Assembly (NCBI RefSeq): GCF_009755225.1 | Contig: NZ_WQKZ01000007.1 | Coordinates: forward strand, 1-64,000 | Origin: Hymenobacter ginkgonis | GTDB lineage: Bacteria > Bacteroidota > Bacteroidia > Cytophagales > Hymenobacteraceae | Direction of reading: 5' to 3' | Length of the DNA: 64,000 nt | In this document: piece after piece, positions 44,301 through 53,431 of the stretch | Position numbering within the stretch: position 1 is the stretch's first letter | Layout: every line of letters begins with the position of its first letter | Made by a program: the position numbers and the translations under genes | Notes under the pieces: model-generated | The model's database searches: none | Told to the model about the DNA's origin: nothing | The model's input: the letters and a program-made list of their open reading frames with translations, nothing else

Positions 44301-45936
44301 GCAGGATATCGTATTCCTCATTCACCACCAGCGAAGGGGGCGCGTACTGCTCCAGCAGCTTCTGGTGCAGCTCGCCCAGCGAGAGGCGGCTAGGCTGGCT
44401 TTCGGCCTCGGCGAGCTTCAGCAGGGCCGCCTGGCGGGGTGGGGCAGCCGGGGCCGACTCGGGCATTGGGTAGTAGGAGCGGGCCGCTTCGCGGGTGCGG
44501 TAGAGGTGGTTTTCGCGGCTGAAAGTGGCAAACAAATCGCTTGCACCATCCACCGATTCAGAAGAACCCAAGAAAAGAAACCCGGCCGGCTTCAGCGCAA
44601 AGCGAAACGTTTCCATCACCCGTTCCTGCGCCGTCGCGTTGAGGTAAATCAGCACGTTGCGGCAGGTCACCAGGTCGAGGCGCGAAAAAGGCGGGTCTTT
44701 CAGAAAATTGTGGTTGGCAAACAACACCAACTCGCGCAGTTCGCGCTGTACGCGGTAGCTGTCGCCCTCTTTGGTGAAAAACCGCAGCAGCCGCTCGGGC
44801 GACACGTCGGCGGCATCGTTGAGCGTGTACAGCCCTTCGCGGGCGGTGGCGATGGCCGCTTCGTCGATGTCGGTGGCAAATATCTGCACCTTAGGCGCAT
44901 CCAGCACCCCCGCTGTCCGCTCAGCCACCAGCATGGCGAGCGAGTAGGCTTCCTCCCCCGTAGCGCACCCGGCCACCCAGATTCTGACCACGTCGTCCGC
45001 TTTTTTGGCCTGAAAAATGGCCGGCAAAATATCCTGCTCCAGGGCCTGAAAAGGCTTCTTATCGCGAAAGAAATTGGTAACCGAAATCAGCAGGTCTTTC
45101 AGCAGCGCGTGGCTTTCCTCCGCGTTTTGCTCCAAAAAGGTGGCGTAGCTCGGCAGGTCGGGCAGGCTGCGGACGTTGATGCGGCGCTCAATCCGCCGTA
45201 GTAGTGTCGCCTGCTTGTAGTTAGAGAAATCGTGGCCCGTGCGCTGGCGCAGCAGGGTAAATACTTCGCGCAGAGCCTGCTGCTGCTGTTCCGGCCGGTT
45301 TTCGCCCTGCACGGGTATAGCCACCGTGCCTAGGCTATGGTAATAGGCCGCGATGCGGCCGGGTATTTCGGCCACCGGCAATACTTCATCCACTAGGTCG
45401 GTGGCGATGGCGTTGCGGGGCATTTCGTTGAATTCGGCTTCCCGCGGGTTTTGCACGTACGCCACGCCGCCGCGCTCTTTCACTCGCTTGAGCCCCATCG
45501 AGCCGTTGGCACCCGTGCCGGACAGCACCACGCACACGGCCCGCGGGCCGTAGCAATCGGCCAGGGTGCGGAAGAAAATATCGACCGGAGCCCGCCTTTC
45601 CTCCACATGCAAATTGACGGAAGGCACAATAAAGCCGTCCTCCATCGTCAGGTGCTGGTTGGGTGACACTACGTAGATGTGCCTGGGCTCTATGGTAACC
45701 TTTTCGGTCACCTTGGTCACGGGCAGGCCGGTAACCGCCTGCAACACCTGCGCGAGCTGGCTGTCGTGGTCGGGCGACAGGTGCAGGATGACGACGTAAG
45801 CCACCGGCGCGTCTTCGGGCACGTGCTGAAAGAATTCGCGCAGAGCCTGCACGCCCCCGGCCGAGGCCCCCAAGCCCACAATGAGAAAGCCGGGCGGCTG
45901 GTCGGTCCTAAAATCGGTAGATTCAATCGTTTTCAT
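41398..45936 (-). CDS. CheB-CheR-PAS-PAS-GAF-PAS-histidine kinase fusion
   Basis: A 1512-residue soluble fusion. CheB-like domain (about 15-195): Ser25 in GASAGG and His52 in HLSPDH are kept, but the catalytic Asp is Asn144 (GTGANGSMG). CheR methyltransferase (about 220-485): SAM loop GCATGEEAYSLAML, RNVLIYL. Coiled coil (EELETSKEELQSINEEL). PAS (about 745-850), PAS (about 870-985), GAF (about 1000-1160, TNTDRGCIQLL), PAS (about 1210-1300). HisKA_3 dimerisation box with the phosphoacceptor in RIAESLHNGIGQLL and an ATPase domain (DNGKGI, GIGLRTIQDR). No membrane helix. Followed by its NarL-type regulator and preceded by a second CheB. Confidence 0.95.
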   Translation of the reverse strand: MKTIESTDFRTDQPPGFLIVGLGASAGGVQALREFFQHVPEDAPVAYVVILHLSPDHDSQLAQVLQAVTGLPVTKVTEKVTIEPRHIYVVSPNQHLTMEDGFIVPSVNLHVEERRAPVDIFFRTLADCYGPRAVCVVLSGTGANGSMGLKRVKERGGVAYVQNPREAEFNEMPRNAIATDLVDEVLPVAEIPGRIAAYYHSLGTVAIPVQGENRPEQQQQALREVFTLLRQRTGHDFSNYKQATLLRRIERRINVRSLPDLPSYATFLEQNAEESHALLKDLLISVTNFFRDKKPFQALEQDILPAIFQAKKADDVVRIWVAGCATGEEAYSLAMLVAERTAGVLDAPKVQIFATDIDEAAIATAREGLYTLNDAADVSPERLLRFFTKEGDSYRVQRELRELVLFANHNFLKDPPFSRLDLVTCRNVLIYLNATAQERVMETFRFALKPAGFLFLGSSESVDGASDLFATFSRENHLYRTREAARSYYPMPESAPAAPPRQAALLKLAEAESQPSRLSLGELHQKLLEQYAPPSLVVNEEYDILHMSEKVGGFLEFSGGEPTKNLLKLIRPELRLELRAALHQAVQLQTAIEAPNIQWNKNGEPQSLTIRVNPVTQEGDTAKGFLLVIFDLNEQAPAAEKVVRTANEPIARQLEAELIQVKARLRHSAEQYEYQAAELRASNEEFQAVNEELRSAAEELETSKEELQSINEELRTVNQELKVKIEEMSVTSNNLQNLINSAGVATIFLDRAFCIRLYTPAAQQLFNLIPSDYGRPISDITHRLEYGELLRDAETVLDKLMLLEREVKTTDHRTFLMRVLPYRTLEDRINGVVVTLFDITDRKQAEEIVRASEQRLQRMVNVPSVGVLTFDYTERLLQANDAFIEMVGYTRPEFEARPFTWRDLTPPEHLEASHQMMAQLRQTGRGGPYEKEYYRKDGSRLWLMFVAADLGDGTIAEYAIDMSARKQAEEAVATDLAGMQRLHELHAKLATETNLKLALEELIALACEITNTDRGCIQLLSDDGQRLEMYACQGYEQGSPFIQQFLHADWQAADDPARPDRTRLLIEDVETYPPLLGTTEREVAMAEGIRAIQSTPLITRSSGLVGVLSNQFCQPHRPTEHQLKLLDLLAWTAADFVERHRAIQALEQLSAGLEQQVQERTAQLHESTEALQKHLTQLQQAEEVAQMGSWEYDIASGKLTWSTGMYRLLGLPAGSAANSETYLGYVIAADKSFAEGLMQQAWEKHEPLDDMLRLQVNGQVHTIHIKSVVLRNDHGEPVKVLGLDLDVSEVKRLEADNLQMRLNQQKSLLLGILNAQEEERRRIAESLHNGIGQLLFATKLNFDRVEALVPKEVFQGANQLLDEAIQETRRVSHELVPATLDEVGLAKSIQGLCKKYSKTRIRMHCEIVGLETRLESYLEVAVYRICQELLTNVTKHAEATSADILLIEEDNEITLKVRDNGKGIGSEPDKPTGIGLRTIQDRVELLNGTFSLHIPDTGVGTQVTIQIPIATD

Positions 45937-45959
45937 TCAGGTTTTTCTTTAAGCGTACC

Positions 45960-47003
45960 CTAGGCTGCCTCGTCTTCGGCCACTTGCTTGCTGATGCTAG
46001 CCGTAGTGAGCTGCTCGTGGCTGAAGACAGTTTGCCGCACAATGTCGGCTCGGACGGCGGCTTCCTGCGCTTTTTTAAAATACATGGCCGCCAGCTTCGG
46101 CTGGTTTTTTTCGGCGTAGTGGTCGCCCAGGTTATTAAGCAAAAAGATACTTTCCTCGACCCCCCGAATGGCATTCCACAAAGTGTCCTCAATCTTTTCG
46201 GTAATGCTAGCGAGCAGACTGTCAGCCGAATATGCGTGCCCGGTGTGGCACCGGTAACGGATGATGTCGCCATCGGTAACGGCCGATAGTACCCCATGGC
46301 AGTCCGGGCACGCATAGGGCGTGAGCTGGCCAAAAGCGGGATGCCGCTGTTCAAAGGTGGGGTCTTGCGCGGCGAAGCGCACTTCGCGGCTGGTCTTATT
46401 TTGCTCGTCCATCGCTACTTCATTAGCTTCTGCCACCGTTTCCGCCGTGAGCTTCACCAATAAGGGAGCCATTTCGGCAATTGATACACAGTAATCTACC
46501 TCTACTGCCGCCAGGGCACTTGCGGGCATCGAGGGCACCGCGGCTTCCGCTGGTTCCTGCACGATGGCGATACCGCCGCGGCTCTTTATCGTCCATAAGC
46601 CGGCCGTCCCATCATCGAGCGCGCCGGACAAGACAATGCCAATAACCCGCGACCCATAGCTTGCCGCCGCCGACCGAAACAACGGGTCTACGGCGGGCCG
46701 AAACCGGTTTTCCTTGGATCCTCGGGTAGTTCGCACCATGCCTTGTTCCAGCACCAGGTGCTTGTCGGGCGCCGCTACGTAAATATGATTGGCACTAATA
46801 GGTTCTTTATCAATAGCATTAGTAGCTAGCAGGGTATTTTGCTGATTCAATACTTGCGGCAAAATGCCCCTCATATTGGGAGACATGTGCCAGACGATAA
46901 AAATCGCGGCATCCAGGTCGGCCGGCAGGGCCGCCACCAATTGTTTAATCGCTTCAAACCCTCCAGTAGAAGCGCCGATAACGATGATATTGCGCTTTTC
47001 CAA
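45960..47003 (-). CDS. CheB-type protein-glutamate methylesterase with zinc-ribbon-like tail
   Basis: A 347-residue protein without an N-terminal receiver. The esterase domain has Ser in GASTGG, His in WHMSP and Asp in SGALDDGTAG, so it appears catalytically intact. The C-terminus adds a CPDCHG ... CHTGHAYS segment with a likely metal site, followed by a helical region (EDTLWNAIRGVEESIFLLNNL). The stop at 45960 is 23 bp before the start of the CheB-CheR-kinase gene, so they share an operon. It may supply the active esterase the fusion lacks. No methyl-accepting receptors or CheA are nearby. Confidence 0.92.
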   Translation of the reverse strand: MEKRNIIVIGASTGGFEAIKQLVAALPADLDAAIFIVWHMSPNMRGILPQVLNQQNTLLATNAIDKEPISANHIYVAAPDKHLVLEQGMVRTTRGSKENRFRPAVDPLFRSAAASYGSRVIGIVLSGALDDGTAGLWTIKSRGGIAIVQEPAEAAVPSMPASALAAVEVDYCVSIAEMAPLLVKLTAETVAEANEVAMDEQNKTSREVRFAAQDPTFEQRHPAFGQLTPYACPDCHGVLSAVTDGDIIRYRCHTGHAYSADSLLASITEKIEDTLWNAIRGVEESIFLLNNLGDHYAEKNQPKLAAMYFKKAQEAAVRADIVRQTVFSHEQLTTASISKQVAEDEAA

Positions 47004-47360
47004 AAGGGCAGGGATGTAAGATAAACTGACAGGAGTTAATAGAATAATTGCTTAGCTAGTAGATTACTCGAAGTAATATGTCGGTGAGTAGGAAAGCTGC
47101 ACCAGGCAACTGTAGCGTTTTGCCCGTCGTTTACTAGCTAGAGGCAGCTTGAGTAGCCTGACACCTCGTGTACGGCTAGGTAGTCATCTGCACCAGCAAC
47201 GACGCCAATCACCCGATAGCAGCCGGAGGCAAGCCGGCTACTTTTAGTAAGGTAGGGTACTCTATCAAGTTTTATTAGAAATGGACGAGTCCTCATCCGC
47301 ACCAACTACTGCTAGTAACCAAGCTAGTGGCAGCTAGGGCAAGACTAGGTGCGCGACGCG
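47004..47360. other. Intergenic region, nothing identified
   Basis: Upstream of the chemotaxis-type operon and downstream of the HAD gene. AT content is raised near 47040. No gene, repeat or clear terminator was found. Confidence 0.4.
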
Positions 47361-48098
47361 TTATTTTTTGTCTTCCTCGACGGGTTGCAAGTCCTGGTCT
47401 TTCGTTACTGCGTCGTCGGCCTTTGGGGCCTCGCCTAGCTGGCTGAACAGTTCGCGCAGGTGCTCGGGAGTGACTTCGGTGAAATCTTTGATAGCCAGCA
47501 CAGGCGTCTGAAAGTCAGCTTCAACTAAAGTGGTCAGCACGGCTACGCAATGCATGCCGGCCTTGTGGGCCGCGTGTTCGCCCAGGATAGCATCTTCCAG
47601 CACCAGGCAGTTTTTGGCGGCTAGGCCCAGCTTTTCGGCTACAGCGGCGTAGGTTTCGGGGTGGGGCTTGCCAGCGTCTACATCGTCGGCGCCCACTACT
47701 ACATCGAAGAAGCGGCGCAAGTTGAGGTGGTCGAGAATATAGCTCAGCGTGTCGTTGACCGAGCCGCTGCCCAGTCCAATTTTAAGGCCAGCGGCGCGGG
47801 CCGCTTCCAGAAACTCGACCAGGCCGGGAGCGGGCTGGCGTTCTTCCCAGTACAGGGTGCGGTAGAGAAATTCGCGCTGGTCGGCGTATTTCTTCAGGTC
47901 TTCCTTGGACTTAGGTTCGTCGAATAGCTGCTCCAGAATTTCGGTGGCGGGCATGCCGTTGAACCGCCGCAGTAGGTCCTGGGCATCGGCCTTCAGGCCG
48001 AGGTCGCGAAATAGCAGCTGGAAGGCGCGGGCTTGGACGGGCGTGTTGTCCACGATAACGCCGTCCATGTCAAAAATGAGGGCTTGTAAATCAGCCAT
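47361..48098 (-). CDS. HAD family hydrolase, beta-phosphoglucomutase-like
   Basis: A 245-residue cytoplasmic phosphatase. Motif I FDMDGVIVDNTP has both nucleophile and acid/base Asp. The cap contains FNGMPATEILEQLF. Motif II is LGSGS and motif IV is GADDVDAGKPHPETY followed by LVLEDAILGEHAAHKAGM. The PGM-like subfamily acts on sugar phosphates or similar small phosphoesters; the exact substrate cannot be given. The last 35 residues (Asp/Lys/Glu-rich) are an unusual acidic tail. It lies 42 bp after the MFS transporter, on the same strand. Confidence 0.93.
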   Translation of the reverse strand: MADLQALIFDMDGVIVDNTPVQARAFQLLFRDLGLKADAQDLLRRFNGMPATEILEQLFDEPKSKEDLKKYADQREFLYRTLYWEERQPAPGLVEFLEAARAAGLKIGLGSGSVNDTLSYILDHLNLRRFFDVVVGADDVDAGKPHPETYAAVAEKLGLAAKNCLVLEDAILGEHAAHKAGMHCVAVLTTLVEADFQTPVLAIKDFTEVTPEHLRELFSQLGEAPKADDAVTKDQDLQPVEEDKK

Positions 48099-48140
48099 AA
48101 GGAAAAAATATAAAAGTGAAAACGACAGGTTATGAAGGTT

Positions 48141-49337
48141 TTATAAAGCGGTAATGGGGGCAGCAGCTACCTGCGCGGTCGGGGCCACTGGCGGTTGCCC
48201 CGCTACCTGCGCCAGCACGTAGGCAAAGCCGGCCCCGGCCAGCGCCAGCCCTACCCCCACCAGCGCGGGCGAGGTGTAGCCGAATCCTAGTGCGATGGGC
48301 ACCCCGCCCAAAAAGGCCCCTAGGGCGTTGCCCATATTGAAGGCCGCCTGCGTGATGGACGCGCCCAGCATTTCGGCGCCCTTCGACGACTGAATCATCA
48401 AAATCTGGATGGGCGCGGCCAGGGCCAGCGAGAAGCTGCCCGCCAAAAAGGTGAGCCCCAGCGAGAGCACCTGGTTGCCGGAAGCGAAGTAGATGGCTAG
48501 CAGTGTGCCGCCCATGGCCAGCAGCAAGGTAGTAGCGGCGGTGAGGGGCGAAAAGCGGTCGGCGAGCTGGCCGCCCACCACATTGCCCACAAACATGCCC
48601 AGCCCCACCAGCATCATAATGTAGGGCACGTAGGAAGCCGGAAAGTGCGAAACCTCCGTCATCAGCGGGGCGATGTAGCTCACCCAGCAGAACATGCCGC
48701 CCGTGCCGATGGCCGTCAGCAAGATAATAAGCCAGGTTTCGAGCCGCTTAAACAGAGCCAGCTCGCCCTGCCAGTTGCCGGCTGGCTGCGCAGGTAGGGC
48801 CGGCAAGAGGAAGTAAACAGCGGCCAGTGTGAGCAGGCCTACGCCACCCACGCCCCCCAGCGCGTAGCGCCACGAATAGTGCTGCCCGAGGTAGGTACCT
48901 AGGGGCACCGTGAGCAGATTGGCAATGGTGAGGCCCGCAAACATGGTCGAAATGGCCTGCGCCTGCTTGCCCTTGGCGGCTAGCCGACTCGCCACCACCG
49001 AGCCCACCCCAAAGAATGCGCCGTGCGGCAGCCCCGCCAATAGCCGCGTGAAAAACAGCACCGTATTGTTGGGCGCAAAAGCCGAGAGCGTGTTGAAGAC
49101 CGTGAAAAGGAGCATCAACAGCGCCAGCAGCCGCTTGGGCTCCAGGCTGCGCCCCAACACCGTGAGCAGCGGCGCCCCAATGACGACCCCCAGCGCGTAG
49201 GCCGAAATAACGTAGCCGACCTCGGGAATGGTGACGCGAAAATCTTGGGCAATGCTGGGCAGCAGGCCCATCATCACAAACTCGGTGGTGCCGATGGCCA
49301 GGCCGCCCAAAGCGAGCGGGATTAATTTAGTATTCAC
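48141..49337 (-). CDS. MFS efflux transporter, AraJ/YdhP-like
   Basis: A 398-residue inner-membrane protein with twelve hydrophobic helices. Family landmarks are LALGGLAIGTTEFVMMGLLP, GYVISAYALGVVIGAPLL, LGRSLEPKRLLALLM and LPHGAFFGVGSVVASRL, as in the AraJ/sugar-efflux/drug:H+ group. It probably exports a small molecule. Its C-terminal tail is Ala/Pro-rich and cytoplasmic. Transcribed just upstream of the HAD gene, perhaps as one unit. Confidence 0.92.
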   Translation of the reverse strand: MNTKLIPLALGGLAIGTTEFVMMGLLPSIAQDFRVTIPEVGYVISAYALGVVIGAPLLTVLGRSLEPKRLLALLMLLFTVFNTLSAFAPNNTVLFFTRLLAGLPHGAFFGVGSVVASRLAAKGKQAQAISTMFAGLTIANLLTVPLGTYLGQHYSWRYALGGVGGVGLLTLAAVYFLLPALPAQPAGNWQGELALFKRLETWLIILLTAIGTGGMFCWVSYIAPLMTEVSHFPASYVPYIMMLVGLGMFVGNVVGGQLADRFSPLTAATTLLLAMGGTLLAIYFASGNQVLSLGLTFLAGSFSLALAAPIQILMIQSSKGAEMLGASITQAAFNMGNALGAFLGGVPIALGFGYTSPALVGVGLALAGAGFAYVLAQVAGQPPVAPTAQVAAAPITAL

Positions 49338-49874
49338 TATGAAAATGGGTGCTTATAAATGGGGCTGCGCCCTACCATGCTCGCCAGGTTGGTGCGGCCG
49401 CTATGGGGGCGTTGCTACCCAATGGGATTAGAAGAGGGCAAATACCCATTAAGTCCGGGCACTTACGCGGGGCCCGGCGCAGGCTAAACGCCCTCCGCAC
49501 ATTGCGCGAGGTGTAGCCTAGTAGCTGTATACGGTAGTTAGGTCGCCGCCGCCACTTGCGCGGTCATTAGGAGGCATGGAGCAATGGGACTCCGGTTACC
49601 GCCCTAGCTACTGAAATTACTGTTAAACCAAACAAGGCGAAAAGGCCGCTCTTACCGGAGCTGACCCCTTCGCCTTGTTAAAAAACTACTGAGTAATCCT
49701 GCGCTAGCGCGAGCTGATAGTTGGACCGCCAGTGCCCAAACTGCTCATTTTTAGCTCACAGCCACCCGAAGAAGTGATTCAGCAATTTCGTGCGATGCCA
49801 GAGTACCAGCTTGTTTAACCCACCTAGGAGCGCTCGCCCGAGGCCCGCCCCCGGCGTAGGGGCCGCCGTACCCA
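49338..49874. other. Intergenic region with a hairpin
   Basis: No gene. An 11-bp inverted repeat, AACAAGGCGAA (49631-49641) and TTCGCCTTGTT (49669-49679), followed by TAAAAAAC, could be a bidirectional terminator. The AT-rich part near 49.7 kb may hold the missing end of the truncated hydrolase, but no homology was visible. Confidence 0.4.
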
Positions 49875-50099
49875 TCAAGTGAAAAAGCCCCGCTCGGCGT
49901 CGTTTTGCGCGGTACGGCCATGGCCCAGCTGGTCATAGGCCAGCACCGCGAACCCTTGCGTCGTTAGGTACTGGGCAAACTCCGCGTACCGCTGGTGGTG
50001 TTCCGCCATGCCGTGCAGCAGAAACAGGGTCGCCTTGGCGAGTTGGGTTGGCTCGAATAGGGTGTAATACAAGCCGGCAAGATACCCTTTGGTGCGCAT
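49875..50099 (-). pseudogene. Truncated alpha/beta hydrolase (monoacylglycerol-lipase-like)
   Basis: Only 74 codons: MRTKGYLAGLYYTLFEP, LLHGMAEHHQRYAEFAQYLTTQGFAVLAYDQLGHGRT, then a stop just after NDAERGFFT. This matches the first quarter of serine-aminopeptidase-fold hydrolases (oxyanion HGMAEH motif and DQLGHG). The nucleophile elbow, Asp and His parts are absent downstream, so the gene is broken. It may be a remnant or a frame lost by deletion. Confidence 0.7.
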
Positions 50100-50154
50100 A
50101 AGTCAGGTAAAAAACAAGGCGGTTAGCTCCCATTCGTAGGGGCGCTATATTTTG

Positions 50155-51390
50155 CTAATCAGCCGGTTGGCTGCGGCCGCCCGGCAGCTCGATAAAGAAG
50201 CAGGTGCCTTCGCGCTCGCGGCTCTCTACCCAGATATCGCCGCCGTGCAGCTGCACAATCTGCTTGGCAATGAACAAGCCCAGCCCGGTGGTCGTTTCGC
50301 CCTGCAAGCCCGCCCGACGTGTAGGGTTGAACTTGTCAAACAAGTTGCCGAGCAGCTTGCCTGGAATGCCAATGCCCGTGTCGCGCACGCTGAGCCGGGC
50401 CTTGCCCTCGTGCTCGTGCCCGCCGATGGTGACGGTGCCCCCAGCCGGGGTAAACTTGAGGGCATTGCTGAGTAGATTGTCGAGCACCCGGCCAAACTTG
50501 TCGGGGTGCAGCGGCGCAAAGAGCCCCGCAGCAGGCAAGTCCACAGCCAGCGTCACGCCTTTTTTAGTGGCAGCGAGTTGGTGCAGTTCCAGCCGGGCCG
50601 GCAAGTAGGTGCCTAGGTCAGTGGGCAGCTTATGCAGCTCATTGGCATCGAGGTCACCCACGTAGAGCAAGTCTTCGAGCAGGGTAGTGGCGTGGGCACA
50701 AGCATTCTGAATCAGGGCTAAGTAATGCAACATTTCCGGCGCGGGTGGGCCGGTGCCCGCGCGGCCGGCTACTTCGCGTTGCAGCAGGTCGGCCAGCAGC
50801 TCGATGTGGCCAATTGGCCCCTTCAGGTCGTGGGTAGCCAGATGCAGAATGGTTTCCTGGGCGTCGTAGAGGCGCTTAAGCTGCTTCTCCAATCCCTTGC
50901 GTTCCGATATGTCTTCTAGAATGGTATAGCCCAGCTCGGCGTCTTCATCGGGAAACAGCACGGAGGTTACCTGGCACCAGAACGAGGAGCCATCGGCGCG
51001 TACCAGGCAGGTTTCCAGGCTAAAATGCGGCAGCTTATGTTCCCAGAGCTGGGCCTGCAAGTGATGCCAGTCGGCCCGAAACTGCGGATGGGCAAACTCT
51101 AGGATGCGCCGGCCAATCAGCTCCTCGGGGCTCGTGTAGCCGAGCATGGCCACCACGGCCGCATTCACCTGGCGAATCATCAGGTCGGGCGTGATGATTT
51201 TCTGGCCCAACGGCGAATTTTCAAACACGGTGCGGAAGCGCACCTGGCTTTGCTCGTACTGTTGCTGGTGCAGCTGGTGCGCATCGGCCGTGGCCTGGTG
51301 GGCTAGCAGTTCACGGTTTTCCTGCTGTAGGGCTTGGTCCTGCGGCGCAGTGGCCGGGCGCTCGGGAGAGTTGGGGGTAGCGTCGGGCAT
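50155..51390 (-). CDS. PAS sensor histidine kinase
   Basis: A 411-residue soluble kinase. ATG 51390 (MPDATPNSPERPA) is preferred over an upstream start at 51408. After a helical lead, a PAS domain (FENSPLGQKIITPDLMIRQVN; about 65-180) leads to the phosphoacceptor box LATHDLKGPIGHIELLADLL and the ATPase domain (DNLLSNALKF, DTGIGI, GLGLFIAKQI). No receiver is fused or adjacent, so the target is elsewhere. Ends 56 bp before the truncated hydrolase. Confidence 0.93.
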   Translation of the reverse strand: MPDATPNSPERPATAPQDQALQQENRELLAHQATADAHQLHQQQYEQSQVRFRTVFENSPLGQKIITPDLMIRQVNAAVVAMLGYTSPEELIGRRILEFAHPQFRADWHHLQAQLWEHKLPHFSLETCLVRADGSSFWCQVTSVLFPDEDAELGYTILEDISERKGLEKQLKRLYDAQETILHLATHDLKGPIGHIELLADLLQREVAGRAGTGPPAPEMLHYLALIQNACAHATTLLEDLLYVGDLDANELHKLPTDLGTYLPARLELHQLAATKKGVTLAVDLPAAGLFAPLHPDKFGRVLDNLLSNALKFTPAGGTVTIGGHEHEGKARLSVRDTGIGIPGKLLGNLFDKFNPTRRAGLQGETTTGLGLFIAKQIVQLHGGDIWVESREREGTCFFIELPGGRSQPAD

Positions 51391-52076
51391 CAGGGCGGGC
51401 ACAAACAAGGAGTGCTTACGGGCTAGCCAGTAATTCGGGTGAGACGCCGGGTTTTTGCAGGGACCTCCCTAGCGCTACAAACCCACGAAGCCGAGGCTGA
51501 TTCTTGAAACAAGAATATGGTATAATGAATACTGCATTCCTGTTCATCCGTTAATGCTACTGCCGGCCGCAACTTAGCCAGGCTGGCAATAGGGACGCTA
51601 GCAAGGAGTTGCTCCTCCATATCCTCCACTAGCACTACTGTAGAAGCATTGTATGCCAGGACAGCATAGAGGTTCAGGGCTACGAGTTGAAGTCAGAAGT
51701 AGGGTTAGGGAGCGGTTCCCTACTTGCATAGCGAAAGATTTCTAGCGGGTAGAATTGAGGAGAGCCCAGGCTAAAGGGTAACAGGATAACGCGCAGTTTT
51801 GGCTGACCAGCAAGCCGGACCTGCCAGTAGCTTCCCTTCGTCGAGTACATCAGTCAACTGCCTGATGACTAATAAGCTTGAAAATACCGGCCTGGCAGAA
51901 TTCGCGCATTTTTCGCGGACAGCGGGCTTTCTGCTTCCTAAGTGTAACGAATTGCCTACGGAGTGGTATGCGATAGTACCGCCTTATTCTCTAGGTAGAA
52001 ATGCGTTCTCAATTAAGCAAAAAGTAGCTTACAATCTGAGTGAACCAACGCTAAGCGGCTTGACCACTAAAGCCCT
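51391..52076. other. Intergenic region between divergent genes
   Basis: No supported gene. The plus-strand frame at 51799-52080 overlaps the peptidase start and has no motif; the short minus-strand frame at 51423-51635 is also rejected. The AT-rich stretch before 52077 is the likely promoter area of the peptidase. Confidence 0.4.
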
Positions 52077-53219
52077 ATGAATAAAGCCTTATTTTTAGCA
52101 GTAGTACCATGGTTTTGCCTGCTAACAGTGCAGGCCCAAAATCCCGTTTCCTATCCTAAAGACACGTTAGTGTCCGCTCCGGAATTAAATTTTGAGGTAT
52201 TATGGTACACCTTCGAGGATAACTACGCGTTTTTTAAGCTGCGGCACATTGACTGGCACCAAGCCTATCGGCAGTACCGGCCGCGCATAAAATCTACTAC
52301 CACCCCGGATTCACTCTACGCGGTATTTTCGGCCATGCTGACTCCATTTCAGGACAACCACATCAACGTGATTGTGCCCGGCGAAAAGCAGTTCAAGTCA
52401 GTGAAGCCCTCGCGGTTTGCGCAAGAGTTTCCCACCGATAACCTGCGCGCTCAGTTTTGGGCGATGGTGGACCAGACGCTGGCCCGCAACGGCTTTGGCC
52501 CGCTGCAAGCGCTGGGCCCAGCTTTTCATGGCCAGCCCTTGTTTCGCTATGCCGTGTCGCCCCGGTTAGCTTACTTACGCTTCAACCGCTGCTTCGTGGA
52601 CCAAGATGCCGATAATAAGGTCGATGCCGTAGCGCTCGGCCAGTTGCTAGATACGCTGTTTCCCCAATTTGCTAAGTCGCAGGCGCTGTTGATTGACGTA
52701 CGCGACAACATCGGGGGCAACGACGAGTTCGGCTTTGAGATAGCGGGCCGCTTCACCAGTCAAAAGGTAACGGCCCTGTACAAGCAAACCCGCAAGCGTG
52801 GTGGCGGCTACGACGAGTTAGAAGCGCCCGAAACGTGGGTTATCGAGCCGCGCGGCAAAACGCCCTATCCCGGTCAAGTAGTGTTGCTGACCAACGATAA
52901 GACGGTGAGTGCCGGTGACGTATTTGCCCTGATTATGCGGCAACTGCCCTGCACGCAGCTTATCGGCGAGAACACGCGGGGCATCTATTCCGATATGTAC
53001 GGCTTCACGCTGCCCAACAAATGGCTGATTTCTTTATCGAACCAGCGCTACTACGATGCGAAAAGGGTGTGCTACGAAGGCACTGGCACGCCGGTCGACG
53101 TGCTGGTAAAAAATACCCGGCAGGATTTAGTAAGTGGGGTTGACCCGGTCGTGACGCGGGCATTGGCGGCGTTGCAGAAGCGGCCTTCACCTAGGACTTT
53201 GCATGCCGCAAAACAGTAA
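52077..53219 (+). CDS. S41 family (C-terminal processing) peptidase
   Basis: A 380-residue exported protein. Signal peptide MNKALFLAVVPWFCLLTVQAQ. The tail-specific protease domain has DNIGGNDEFG (the RxNxGG-like strand), LLTNDKTVSAGDVFAL with the catalytic Ser in VSAGD, and a conserved GENTRGIYS segment. No PDZ domain is evident, as in the short Bacteroidota S41 enzymes. It is probably periplasmic or surface attached and degrades peptides; the substrate is unknown. Monocistronic. Confidence 0.9.
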   Translation: MNKALFLAVVPWFCLLTVQAQNPVSYPKDTLVSAPELNFEVLWYTFEDNYAFFKLRHIDWHQAYRQYRPRIKSTTTPDSLYAVFSAMLTPFQDNHINVIVPGEKQFKSVKPSRFAQEFPTDNLRAQFWAMVDQTLARNGFGPLQALGPAFHGQPLFRYAVSPRLAYLRFNRCFVDQDADNKVDAVALGQLLDTLFPQFAKSQALLIDVRDNIGGNDEFGFEIAGRFTSQKVTALYKQTRKRGGGYDELEAPETWVIEPRGKTPYPGQVVLLTNDKTVSAGDVFALIMRQLPCTQLIGENTRGIYSDMYGFTLPNKWLISLSNQRYYDAKRVCYEGTGTPVDVLVKNTRQDLVSGVDPVVTRALAALQKRPSPRTLHAAKQ

Positions 53220-53431
53220 TAGGCATTTAGCCAAACGGGCCTTTATTGGATTATTTTATCTTGTTAATCCACTAATTGTGGCGAATAATATGAAAAGCCA
53301 TTTTCAGTAATCAAGCCTAAAAGCGTAAACAAGCAACCCGACCCGACGGACTAACTTCTCGGGCGCTATTTCCCGTTTACGAGGATGACTCTCAGCAGCA
53401 TCCAGCCCGTCGCTTCTGGGTACGCTACAAC

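Noticed and set aside
44299..45201. 300-codon plus-strand frame opposite the CheB-CheR fusion
   Set aside because: Antisense to a well-recognised CheR domain and without any motif.
51799..52080. 93-codon plus-strand frame upstream of the S41 peptidase
   Set aside because: No motif, overlaps the peptidase start, and lies where the promoter should be.
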